DNA of 64,000 nt from Linnemannia schmuckeri (Eukaryota; Mortierellomycota; Mortierellomycetes; Mortierellales; Mortierellaceae). Where the stretch lies: assembly GCA_029449235.1 (NCBI GenBank), contig JANATG010000008.1, positions 1,364,001 to 1,428,000 of the forward strand, given 5' to 3'. Made by a program: the position numbers and the translations under genes. The notes under the pieces are model-generated. The model did no database searches. It saw only the letters and a program-made list of their open reading frames with translations, and had not been told where the DNA came from. Shown here in pieces: positions 31,291 through 41,461 of this stretch; the stretch's first letter is position 1; the number at the start of each line of letters is the position of its first letter.

Positions 31291-32292
31291 TTAGGTCTTG
31301 CGGTCTCTTAGCAAGTTGCTTCCGATACTGAGCTCTGAGGGCGTCATACTTGGTGGTGTTCTTCGCCTGAAGCTTCTTAGTCTCGCAGGTAATGCGTAGG
31401 ATCTCGGCTTGTATTCTGCCGCGGGACGAAGGAGACGGTGTCTGCAGGTGCTGTCCAGGGAGGCGACTGCCCGCTCGAAGCTAGGGTCAGTTGCATTGGA
31501 TGGAAGAGGAGATTGAGTGTAAGGAGATAAGAGAATGGATACAGGTGTTGGAGTGGAGGTAGCTGGCGTGTTGAATGGTGTGTCTGTGCAGGAGAGGAGA
31601 GGTGCAGGTCGATCAGATGTAGCAGAGAGTACAGGGCTCGAGACTGGGACTGGGATGACGATAGGCGACGAGACTGCAACTGGGGTGACTACGGGCGGCG
31701 AAGCCGGGGATAGTAACGACGGAGGAGGTGAGAGTGTAAGTGGTGGATAATGTGGCTGTGGCGAAGATGGCAATGAGCTGACTGGCAAAGGAAGTGAGAG
31801 GGGAGGAAGAGGGGAGGGTGGAGAGGGAGGTGGAGGAAGTGAAGGATCGAATAATAAAGAAGAGACGGGTGCAGATAAAAGATCGATAGGTGGTACACTA
31901 GATAGAAAGGAAAGAGGTATTAGGGAGAGAGGAGCTATTGGAGGGATTGTGGAGGGGGCAGCAAGGGGAAAGGTAGGATGAGAGGAATGAGACAGAGAGG
32001 AGGAAACAAAAGAAGAGGGATGGACAGAAGAAGAAGATGGAACAAGAGAGGGAGAAGAAAAGGATGTGATAATAGGTGGATTAATAGTGAAGTAAGAGGA
32101 GACATCAAAGACAAGGGAAGGATCAGATGAAAACGAGAACCCCAAGTGGGGAACAGATGATAACAAGGATGATAACAAGGGGTCGAAGTCGGAAGGAGAG
32201 AACAAAGGAGAAGAGACCAAGAGCCATCCACCAGTCGGCAAATTTAAGGTTTGTTGCCACCAAATTTTACATATAGTTTGGTGGCGTCTCAT
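31291..32292 (-). CDS. Ser/Pro-rich open frame upstream of the RNase H protein
   Basis: An uninterrupted 333-codon frame. Residues about 40-270 are low-complexity Ser/Pro/Leu/Thr. The last 60 residues become basic (RHRLLRPAAEYKPRSYALPA, RLRSFRRRTPP), which could bind nucleic acid like an ORF1 product. It ends TAA, with only CCGCC before the next ATG. The first ATG at 32292 lies outside a 9-bp hairpin and only 46 bp from the tRNA, so the true start may differ. Pyrimidine-rich composition by itself tends to remove stops from one frame, so coding status is only moderately supported. Confidence 0.45.
   Translation of the reverse strand: MRRHQTICKIWWQQTLNLPTGGWLLVSSPLFSPSDFDPLLSSLLSSVPHLGFSFSSDPSLVFDVSSYFTINPPIITSFSSPSLVPSSSSVHPSSFVSSSLSHSSHPTFPLAAPSTIPPIAPLSLIPLSFLSSVPPIDLLSAPVSSLLFDPSLPPPPSPPSPLPPLSLPLPVSSLPSSPQPHYPPLTLSPPPSLLSPASPPVVTPVAVSSPIVIPVPVSSPVLSATSDRPAPLLSCTDTPFNTPATSTPTPVSILLSPYTQSPLPSNATDPSFERAVASLDSTCRHRLLRPAAEYKPRSYALPARLRSFRRRTPPSMTPSELSIGSNLLRDRKT
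32217..32237. repeat. 21-bp direct repeat, copy 2
   Basis: Exact match to 29063-29083, 3,154 bp away in the same orientation. It falls inside the beginning of the Ser/Pro-rich frame. Confidence 0.9.
32256..32285. repeat. 9-bp perfect inverted repeat (hairpin) beside the tRNA
   Basis: GCCACCAAA at 32256-32264 pairs with TTTGGTGGC at 32277-32285 across a 12-nt AT-rich loop. It lies between the retroelement-like unit and tRNA-Glu, 52 bp from the tRNA start. Confidence 0.8.
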
Positions 32293-32337
32293 AGATTGAT
32301 ATTGATTATTAAAAACCGTATATCATACAACACAAGT

Positions 32338-32409
32338 TCCTAGTTGGTCCAGTGGTCAGGATTTGTCGCTCTCACCGACAAGGCCCGGGTTCGATCCCCG
32401 GACTGGGAA
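32338..32409 (+). tRNA. tRNA-Glu (anticodon CTC), second identical copy
   Basis: All 72 nt are identical to the gene at 1059-1130: acceptor TCCTAGT/ACTGGGA, anticodon loop CTCTCAC, T arm CCGGG-TTCGATC-CCCGG. Flanking sequences are unrelated to those of the first copy, so the two do not come from a recent large tandem duplication. A T8 run about 30 nt downstream can terminate pol III. The retroelement-like unit lies immediately upstream, with its 5' end towards the tRNA. Confidence 0.96.
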
Positions 32410-32703
32410 TTGTCTTTTGCCTTGTGACTGATCAGGGTTTTTTTTGTTTTTTGTGAGTCTGACTCGTTGTGTGAAGGACGGGGCTGGTTTATTTTTTTTT
32501 TTCCTCATTCCTTCACTAAACACGAAGTAATGTTTCGCACGTTTCCTCGCTGTCGAATCACGACTTCTCATTCCCTTCTTTCTTTTTCCTTTCCTCCTTC
32601 TTTTATTTCTCCACTTTCTCCTCTCTCTCCTCTCCTTCTCTCTCATCCCATCACCACCTCCACCTTCACACCTTCCCCTTCCACCCTAGCCACACACCCA
32701 AAA

Positions 32704-33471
32704 ATGTCTTCCCTCATTGAACAAGCAAAGCAAAAGGCTGCCTACCAGGCTGTCGACGAGCATGTCCTCCCCACCCACAGAGTCATTGGTGTCGGGTCCG
32801 GATCGACCGTCGTTCATGTCGTTGCACGTCTTCTCCAGCGCGACCCCGAGTTGAACGCCAAGACCGTCTTTGTCCCTACTTCTTTCCAGTCCCGTGGACT
32901 CCTGTTGGATGGTGGTCTTACCGTTGGTGATGTTGAGCAGTAAGTTAGCTGCGTTTTGTATTGGTGGATATTTAGTTGTTCTCACGACTTTGAATATCAG
33001 TTTACGGGCTGAGAGATCTATTTGATTCATTTGCGATAATGTGGATCAATCAAGGTCGCAGAAAGGGAGCATTGGGCGGGTCAGAACATCGGCCAGGACT
33101 GCATATGAGATCAACAACAACAGTGAGATCATGGATGACAGAAGATCGACAACAACAAACAGCATATCCAACACCTCGTGCAAAATGGGACAATCCGAAC
33201 ATGGATGACTCTTTGCTTCTGCTTTAGATTCACGCTTCTAAGGATGAGATCCCAGGACGACTCCTTTTACACGACTCATAATTCCTCTTCATCAACATCC
33301 CTCGTTAACCTCTGACCTTGAACTACTTTTGAGAGACGAACCTTTTACTCCGAAAAGGAACCAAAGCAAAAAAGACCAGATCGGAGACCTAAAAGCGGGG
33401 AGCTACTTTTGGAGAAGGAAGGTAGTCTTTCATGTGCTTTCCCTCTTCATACCTGTCCCTTTATTCATTTA

Positions 33472-33510
<39 letters not shown>

Positions 33511-34175
33511 TGTTTATTATTCTTCGATGTAAACTAGGTACTCGGATATTGATGTGACGATTGATGGTGCAGATGAGGTCGACGCACAGCTGAACGCCAT
33601 TAAGGGCGGTGGAGCTGCCCACCTCCAGGAGAAGGTTGTTGCTGAGGCTGCCAAGAAGTTTGTCATTGTTGCCGATTATCGCAAGGACTCTAAGGTCCTT
33701 GGTGAGCAGGTATCGTTTTTCTTGTTGTGTACACAAGGAGAAAAAAATAGATCCGGATCTTTGCCTTAAAAATATCGTGGTCGTTGAAAATTTTAATTGC
33801 GACGTTTACTATCCGTTGACTCACACCAAAACAAACATTCTCCACGTTTTTTTTCCCTTTACTTCTAAATAGTGGTCGAAGGGAGTTCCAGTCGAGGTGG
33901 TCCCATTCGCATGGAGGGCAGTTCTCAAGAAGCTTCAGGAGCAAGGATCTAAGGACGCCAAGCTCCGTATGGCCGTCGCCAAGGCCGGCCCCGTCGTCAC
34001 CGACAATGGCAACTTTATCATCGATGCCCCCTTTGGTCTCATCCACGACCCCGTCAAGTGCTTGAGGGATATCAAGTTGATCACTGGTGTTGTTGAGGTC
34101 GGATTATTCTGTAACATGGCTGAAATTGCGTACTTTGGTAACGAGGATGGATCCGTTTCCATCAGGACCAAGTAA
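32704..34175 (+). CDS. RKI1: Ribose-5-phosphate isomerase A
   Basis: Model: join(32704..32939, 33538..33709, 33873..34175), 236 aa. RpiA hallmarks are VIGVGSGSTVVHVV (substrate phosphate loop), DVTIDGADEVDAQLNAIKGG with the catalytic Asp/Glu region, LQEKVVAEAAKKFVIVAD, VEVVPFAWRAVLKKLQ, DNGNFIIDAPFG and the C-terminal GVVEVGLFCNMAEIAYFGNED. It interconverts ribose-5-phosphate and ribulose-5-phosphate in the pentose phosphate pathway, in the cytosol. The first intron (598 nt) contains a 35-bp poly(T) tract at 33474-33508. The gene converges on the nucleostemin-like gene with 132 bp between stops. Confidence 0.96.
33474..33508. repeat. Poly(T) tract, 35 bp, in RKI1 intron 1
   Basis: An uninterrupted T run about 30 bp upstream of the exon 2 acceptor. 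It is the longest homopolymer in the window and may act as an extended polypyrimidine tract. Confidence 0.9.
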
Positions 34176-34307
34176 ATTCTTTCTTTGTTGTTAAAGGGAG
34201 ATGGTAGAGTGAACACATTGTATAAAGAAATAACGAAGTTTTTGACACCAAGCAACAAACAAGTGAACAGAATATGCAGGTTTTAATGAGCGCATTTTTT
34301 TGATGAG

Positions 34308-36107
34308 TTACGCGAATTCGCCAAAGGTGTAAGGCGCGTTGCCATCTTCTTCCGCGACAGACTTCTTGGTCTTCTTGACAGGTCGTTTCTGGACAGGAGC
34401 CGACTTTGCACCGCGTTTCGTCGTGATAGGAGCGACTTCCTTCTCCTCCGCCTTCTCCTCTTCCTCTTCTTCCTCTTCATCCTCGTCCTCGTCCTCGTCC
34501 ACATCCTGCTCTAAAGCAACCTGCTTCTTGGACTTGCTTTGCTTCTCCTTATCAACTGTCACCAGCATGGGCGCCTCCTCTTCATCCTCTTCCTCATCAC
34601 CACTATCCTCCGGATCCTTCTCTAACCCCTTCTGAGCATTAAGCGCAAACGAGAATCCCGTCGTCTCAGTCGAAAACACCATCAAGTCCAACACAAATCC
34701 ATCATCCTCCGCACTCAATCCATATCCTACCGCATCCATCGCCCTCTTCACACTGGGAGGATTGGTAAAGAAAGGCGACTTTCCAGAACTCAACTCTCTC
34801 AGAAACGACCGTGCAGTCGTAAGGATATCTGGAACCCCACCCTTGAACAAATGGCCCTGCTGTCTTGCCAGGGCTGCCAAACACTCGAAGCCGGTATCGA
34901 ATCGTGGGACGGAATAGGTGATCATGAGGGTTTGTTGTTTACACCGCATCAGGATCGAGGCTGTAGCGGCGACGAGGTCTTCGCCGGGTAGGAGCTTGGA
35001 GCGGAGCATCGAGTCGATGGGCCCGTGGCCGCCCTTGTTCAAGAGCGCTCCCAGGTTGACATAGAACTTGACTATGCTACTGCTGCTGCTAGATGCAAGT
35101 TCCTTGGACTGTCGGAGGGATCGGAGGACGGATGCGCGGCCGACGCTAGGGAAGCCGACGATTCCGACTGTGATCGATGGTTTGGTGTTATTGCTGGTGG
35201 TCGTAGCTTGAGCTTTCACAAGTTGTGCGAGTGCGTCGGCGCTGCTGCTGGGTGACTCTTCTACTGCACTGAATGCCACAGCTGCATGTTCCTGCCGCAG
35301 AACTTCAAGCCACTTCTCTACATTATGTCTCGGCACCAGATCTATACAAACAATACAATAACAATTAGTAATGCGTATTTCTCAATACTTCAAACAACCT
35401 TGAATCACTTTAACAAACGAACCACTGAAACCATCCTTAAAATCCTCTTACCAGTCTTATTCAAGACAAACACCAAACTCTTCCCAGTCTCTTTGACCAA
35501 CCGCTCCAAAAAGGTCGACCGACACCGCTGAGGGTCCCTCGCATCCAGGACAACAAGCACCAGATCTGACCCTTCGACAAGCTTTTCCAACAACACGCGT
35601 CCAGCCCGGAAGGCCTCCTTGGCCTTTCTTTGGCGCTTCTTGATCGCCGCCGGGTCCAACACTTGAGGCTCGTTTGCTCCTCCAGCCTTCTTTCCGCTGG
35701 CACCTCCTCCTCCTCCTGCTGCTCCTGCTTTACCCTTGGCGCCCTTCTTTTTGTTGTTCTTCTTCGCCTTTGCCGATTTTGATCCTGATTCTGTGGTTGC
35801 GGTGAAAGTAGGTTGTGCCTTCTTGTTCTCGGCACGAATGATCTTGGATCCCAAGACTCTGCCCTTCTGACCGAGGGTTTCGCCATACACACTCTCGACG
35901 ACTCCGTGGCTCGAGACAATATCTACAACGTTGCCATGGAAGGCCGATTAAAGGTGTTAGCCTTTCAACTAATCATATATGATATTTTTCACAACTCAAA
36001 AAAAAAAACAACAACAACATATGTCCATTATACTAGCACATCAATTCCTTAATCTCTGCAGTGAGAGGTACAAAGTCGAAGTTGGGACACTTACTTTTAC
36101 GCGCCAT
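34308..36107 (-). CDS. Nucleostemin/GNL3-like circularly permuted GTPase relative with degenerate G1/G3
   Basis: Model: complement(join(34308..35341, 35452..35922, 36095..36107)), 505 aa. Exon 1 is 13 nt (MARK). The N-terminus is basic and Lys/Ala/Gly-rich (nucleolar-type). LVLVVLDARDPQRCR and the G4 motif NKTD (about 159-162) identify the YlqF/nucleostemin class, in which G4 precedes G1. The G1 position reads GFPSVGRASV (224-233) where the family has GxPNVGKSS: the P-loop Lys is Arg230 and the next Ser is Ala231. A DxPG-type G3 cannot be found; the equivalent stretch reads KFYVNLGALLNKGG. The C-terminal third is acidic (long Glu/Asp run) then basic. Family members act in nucleolar large-subunit maturation. 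GTP hydrolysis by this copy looks doubtful. It lies 114 bp downstream of the Pkc1 stop on the same strand. Confidence 0.8.
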
Positions 36108-36221
36108 GGTGGTTGATGTTGAGAAGCAAAAGTTTGAATGAACAAAAAAAAAAAAAAAGCAGCAAAATAATAACATCGATCACATGACTGTTTATTCCCC
36201 TTGACATAAATAAACGGTCGT

Positions 36222-39200
36222 TTATGGCTGCGCCCAGGGGGAGACATAAGAAAAGCCCTTGAACAGATCCTGCTCGACATTATCCAAACGGTAATCTGTT
36301 GGCGTCTCGCCGGGTGCTTCACTCGTGAACTCAGTGTCAAAGTTGGACACGTCCGTCTTGGACGTCACCTTGGGCAGGAAGGGTGGTCGGATCCGCTTGT
36401 GGTACACGTCGTCAAAATTCACATTGCGAAAGTACGCGTGTGCCTTGATCTCCTCAGCATCGGTAGGCCCGGATCCCAAGCGATTAGAAGGAACCTTCAC
36501 CAGCAGCTATTTCAGCGGCAAGAAAGAAAAATTACAGATTTGTTAGTATATCTGGTATAGCGCAATGTTGTTAAAAAGCACCAAAGAATAACTCGTGCAA
36601 AGCAGCTTAAAAAAAACTTACAGATTGAAGAAGAGCTTGCTCGTGGCGTCCAAAGCCATGGGGGTATAGTGGCTCATCTTCCAGGATAGAGTCATAGATA
36701 TCATCCTCCTCTTCTCCCGAGAACGGAGCACGACCCAGTAGCATCTCATACATCAGGACTCCGTACGCCCACCAGTCAACAGCGCGGTCATAGGGTTGCT
36801 CCTCCAAGATCTCCGGAGCCATAAACTCGGGTGTTCCGCAGATGGTATGGGTGGTAGCGCCATAAGGCATGTTCTCCTTACACAGACCATAATCCCCAAT
36901 CTTGATATGACCATCCAGAGAAAGCAAGATGTTGTCCAACTTCAAATCACTATAAAGTGAAAAAATACACATTTAGCAAGTTAGCATCTGCCTATCATAT
37001 CCATTTGAGCGCGAATTTAGCTATCAATGACAAGTAGCTTACCGATAGACAATGTCATTCTCGTGGAAATATTGGAGGGCCAAGAGGACCTCGCACCCGT
37101 AGAACTTAGCTCGATGCTCACCAAAGCGCTTGTCTTTTTGGATGTGCATCATCAAATCACCTCCTTGCACGTACTCCATGACGAAGTAGAGGCGAGTGTC
37201 TGTCTGGAAGCAAGAATGCAACGTTGTCAAGAAGGGATGGCGTTCCTTGTTGGCTACCTGATAGATTCTCTTCTCAGAGCGAGCACTGGAGTCATGAACA
37301 AATAAGCAAAATGTCAGTACTTCAATTCATCAGCTACGCGCCGAATGGCGTCCTCCTCCCTGGGAACAAAAATGAGCATAATAGACAAAATACCTTTCGA
37401 TTTCATCCGACTTCACAATAGACTCCTTCTTCAAGGCCTTGATGGCATACACACCACCATCCTTCTTGTCCTCGGCAAGCATGACCTTTCCAAAGTTACC
37501 CTTGCCGAGCACAGCCAAAAAGTGGAAATCATTCAGTCCATACTTCTTCATGGGCTTGGCACTTTGCTTGTTGACAATCTTCAACGTCGGAATATGAGGC
37601 TTGGGCATCACAAGCGGCCGCTGAGGCTGTTCAACCAGAATGGGAATTGTTGATGGCGTCGCCGTCTTTTGTTGTCTCTTCTCTTGCTCGATCCGAAGCT
37701 GCTCCAATCGAGCCTGTTCATTCCTGAACTTGTCCTCCAACTGTGCCTTCTCCTGCTGCTGCCGACTTGCGCGTTCTGCTTCCATCTGCTGCTTTTGTTG
37801 TTGTTGCTGGAGCAGTTGCTGTTTTAGTTGTTCCTGCTCGTGGAGTTGCTTTTGCTGTTGCTCAATGAAACGCTTCTGTTCCATTTTGCGCTGGTAGTGA
37901 TCAAGCTCTTGCTGCTGCTGTTGAATCTGCTGTTGCTCGTAGAGCTGCTTCTGCTGTTGCTGTTCAAGGAAGCGCTGTTGCTCCATCTTGCGCTGATAAT
38001 GGTCGAGTTCTTGCTGCTGTTGCTGTATATGGAGCTGTTGCATTTGTTGCTGCAATCGTGCCTGATTGGGGTCTACTACAGGTGATACTGATTGCTGATC
38101 AGGTCGAGTCTCTTCTCTGTTGGGAAGAGTTGGTCGATCATACTGAGGAATAGGTGGCACTGGTCTAGGAGTAACCGTCTTTTGCTCCATAGGTTGAGGC
38201 TCTAATGGCAATGGTTTGTTTGGCTTGGTGGGCGTCAATGGGGTTCGACCGCTGGGATTACGACGTCGTATCTCCTCCATAAGCTTGTTAGCCGTCTCTG
38301 CAGGCATGCCGCAGTGGTTCGGCACCAAGTCACTGCATCCGTCATGAGCAACCACAGGGCACTCTGACCGCGACAGAAAAAAAGAAAAGATATAAATATG
38401 ATGGGTTAGAAACTGTGCCGAACTTTCCCTTGACAACAACGTAAACTTTTGTGCAACGATATACCTGTACACTTCTTATGCCGACGTCCAAAAGTCAACA
38501 TATGGCCGCAGTGTGAACACCAGGTTGGTGACAGGTTGGTAAAGGTCTCGAAACGATGGGGAATGCGATGAGCAAACTTGGCCTCGTCAGGATCCTCCAC
38601 GTTCCTGGAAGAAATACATTTGATAAACACCTTGTCGGCGCATTTTTGGTGGCAAGTGAATTTGCAGTCTATATAATTAAAAAATTATTAGCCAAGGCAT
38701 CAGTACTCGATCTCATGGCACAACCTCTCATTCATTACAACGAAATCATTGCCATTTCTTGCCAGCCTACCTTCACATTGAGCTCCTTTTCCAGTGAACA
38801 GTTCAGTGCAGAGTGCACAGCACATGATCTGAAAGAACTTTTGTGGGACAAATTTGTGACCCTGGATCTCGCGAACTTCATCCTTGCGTTTACGGACGGC
38901 GCCCTGACGTCCCAGCTTGGATGGTCGCTTACGAAGAGCCACGTCTTTGACTATGCACATTACACGGCAACACAGATATTAGTTCACGTTGTTCAAGTGG
39001 AGCCAATATGGCCATTCTACCCATTGCACAATTTTCAGTCCCAGTAGCAGACTGAATGGTTGAGAACACTTACCAAAGTTGAACTTGAGGCTGATCTGTC
39101 CGATGGGCTCTAGATCCCACCAGGATTCAATGCCCTCGACACCATTGATCGGATTGTCACCCAATGGACCTGTTCCTGGTCGGATGGTCGGGGTTCTTGA

Positions 39201-40925
39201 TACAAGATCCTGTACATTTGCAGCCACCCAGGCGGCATCATTGTCCGCCTCAACTTTCTTCCGGCGAAGGTCCTCCACCAAGTCTGAAATCTTGAGCCAG
39301 AACATGCCGATGGGTACAGGCACATGGTCGGGTTTGTCAAAGACGGCAATTTCGATTTCACTGGCCTTAGTGACCGGTACCTCAAACTCCTCGTTCCACC
39401 GAATGCCATTGGGGCCGTTACGAGCCATCCTGGTCTTTGCTTTTGTGGCTCCGTCGATTTTGATGCACGCCATTGATTCTGCCGGTCTCGAGTTCCGCGT
39501 AGGTGCATTGTTCTGGTGTCGAATACCACTGATACGGACATACAGAGTACCAGTCATGGGTCGCCTCAGTGCCGTTCCAGGAGAGTTGGTGATGTCGTCT
39601 TCCCCTATATGATTTCAAGAGTGCCATTGTTATTAACTGTAGATTTAATAACATAGTGTTGCGCTTTGTAGAATATGTGGTAACTAGAGTAAACACCCAA
39701 AAGGAACATACCTTGGCCAGGAATATAGAGTCCTTGATACTTTTGAAGAGCACGCTTCAACAGGACGACTCTCTCACTACTTTCGACATTACCATCTTTT
39801 GCGGACATGCCCAACTGCTCTAGCCTCTCTGATGCGACCTTGACCTTCTTTTCAATGTCCAGTTTATAAGCCAGCTCGCGAAGCTTGAAGGTTACCTTTT
39901 TGGCTGTAATCGGAGTCGGGGCCTTCAAAAGATCTGAATAGGATGAAGTAAGAGCGCATAGAAAAATGGCATGGGTTAATAATCAAAGAGCTCATCGTGT
40001 GTTTTTATAAGCATACGATTGGCGTTTTCGGTCATTTGTACAATCGCACAGCCCACCCTTGCGCCTCTCGGTCCCTGTATCTCCTTCCCACGATTGCGCG
40101 CGTCGACTCTGCTGCCTTTGGAGCGATAGCCAGTTGAGCTCACACGGACAAGATGATAATGAAACAACCGATATTTCGACAACTTCCCTCCCTTGCCTTC
40201 CTTTGCCTTTCCTTGCTTTTCCTTGCCTTTTCTGATGATAAACAAAAGAAGGGCTAATCCATCTAATCCCATTCATCATCTTTGAAAATAATCGCACTAA
40301 GCCAAACCACAAGATGCTTAAAAAGAGAAAGCGACAAAGTGGACTTACCCACAGTGGACAAGGGCCGACTGGAGATAAAGTCCTCTGGGTAATGTGAACT
40401 CGCCATGGAGTTATTCCGACTAGAGCCAATCCGACTGTTACTGTTGTTATCAGACGAAGACGATGTTGATTGATACGAGCCTCCGCGACTATTATCGAAT
40501 CCAGCCTTGAACATGGGGGGAGCGTTCTCAAGACTCGGCAGAGTAATAGGGATATGAGTCCGGGCAACTTTGGTCGAGTTTTCCTGTTGCTTCTTGAGCT
40601 GGAGTTTATCAAACTCGTTCTGGAAGTAGTTGATTCTCTGTTGGGATTCCTCCATCGTGGCGTCGCATGCCGCCTTGGCGGCGTCGCTTTTTTGGAAATC
40701 CCGCAGCTTCATCGTTGCTGCCTTGATTTCTTTTTCCTTTTGAAGTCGCTTCCGGACATCTTCCAACTTTTGGTCATCATCCATTTCCTAAGAATGTTCG
40801 TTCATAGTAAAAAACGTAATAAAGTGTAACAGCGTTAGGCATACGTGTACACACGAAAAACGTGGGGTCGCGTTTTCTTTTAAAGTATTAAAGTAGATGG
40901 TATGTACCACGGTCTTGGGGTCCAT
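36222..40925 (-). CDS. PKC1: Protein kinase C, fungal Pkc1 type
   Basis: Model: complement(join(36222..36506, 36622..36949, 37043..37285, 37394..38363, 38465..38668, 38771..38950, 39074..39604, 39712..39933, 40349..40787, 40908..40925)), 1,139 aa, in frame. The first exon encodes MDPKTV and is the least certain; ATG 40784 is the alternative start. Domains are two HR1 Rho-binding coiled coils (about 8-75, 153-226), a C2-like domain (about 245-400), tandem C1 fingers (about 432-480 and 500-548, both H-x12-C-x2-C), a Gln-rich linker (about 610-760) and the kinase. The kinase has LGKGNFGKV, AIKALKK, YRDLKLDN, GDYGLCKEN (DYG for DFG, as in many Pkc1) and CGTPEFMAPEIL. The C-terminal hydrophobic motif is FKGFSYVS. 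Pkc1 transmits Rho1 cell-wall-integrity signals to the MAP kinase cascade. Confidence 0.95.
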
Positions 40926-41461
40926 ATTGGGTTGCTGCTTTCCTCTGCTGGTGGTGAAAGGAAAGGTGTGTGGGTGTGTTGCGTATTATTAGGCGGTATT
41001 AGTGGTGCCAATTGGAGGAGAGGAGGCGGGGTGAGTCAAAGTCTAGTTTGTCCGGCTACTCCTGACTGTGTGTATGTGAAGAGAGGCAACGAAGGAGTAT
41101 GTCAAGGAGAGAAGCAAAGAGCGATGGAGGGTTGAGTGGAGTGAAGAGTGGAGATGGAGTTAAAAAGGGGGGAAGGGGGGAACGGGAAAAGAGAAAGAGA
41201 AAAAAGAAAAGGAGCGGTGAAGAAAGGAGAGAGTGTGGGAGCCAAGAAAAAAAAAGTTGGAGAGGCGGACTTGACTCTGCCTGCTGCTGCCTACTCTACC
41301 TGAGAGTCTGTCGGGTCATGTCCACTCCAGGGACAGGGGCCAACTTCGCAGGGCCAGTTGCCCACTTAGGGTTTGCCAGTCACATTGAAAGAGAGTAAAC
41401 ATTTTTTTCAAAGCTTCTACTCCTGCCTTGTCCGTTTTTTTGACTCCCCCATTGACGAACC
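40926..41461. promoter_or_regulatory. Divergent promoter of PKC1 and TrhO-like copy 2
   Basis: About 540 bp between divergent starts. Positions 41125-41270 are GA-rich on the + strand (GGGGGGAAGGG, AAAGAGAAAGAG). No recognisable regulatory palindrome was found. Confidence 0.45.

Larger units (their letters stand above)
29063..32285 (-). mobile_element. Retroelement-like unit with RNase H protein but no reverse transcriptase
   Basis: This minus-strand unit of about 3.2 kb carries two adjacent open frames: a Ser/Pro-rich one (31291-32292), then a 708-aa RNase H protein (29159-31285). A 21-bp exact direct repeat occurs near both ends (29063-29083 and 32217-32237). The RNase H plus Cys/His layout matches the C-terminal part of non-LTR retrotransposons, but no endonuclease or reverse-transcriptase domain is present. 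The 5' end faces a tRNA-Glu gene. True borders are uncertain: the 21-bp repeat may be a target duplication or internal, and a poly(A)-like run at 28976-28985 offers an alternative 3' end. Confidence 0.6.
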
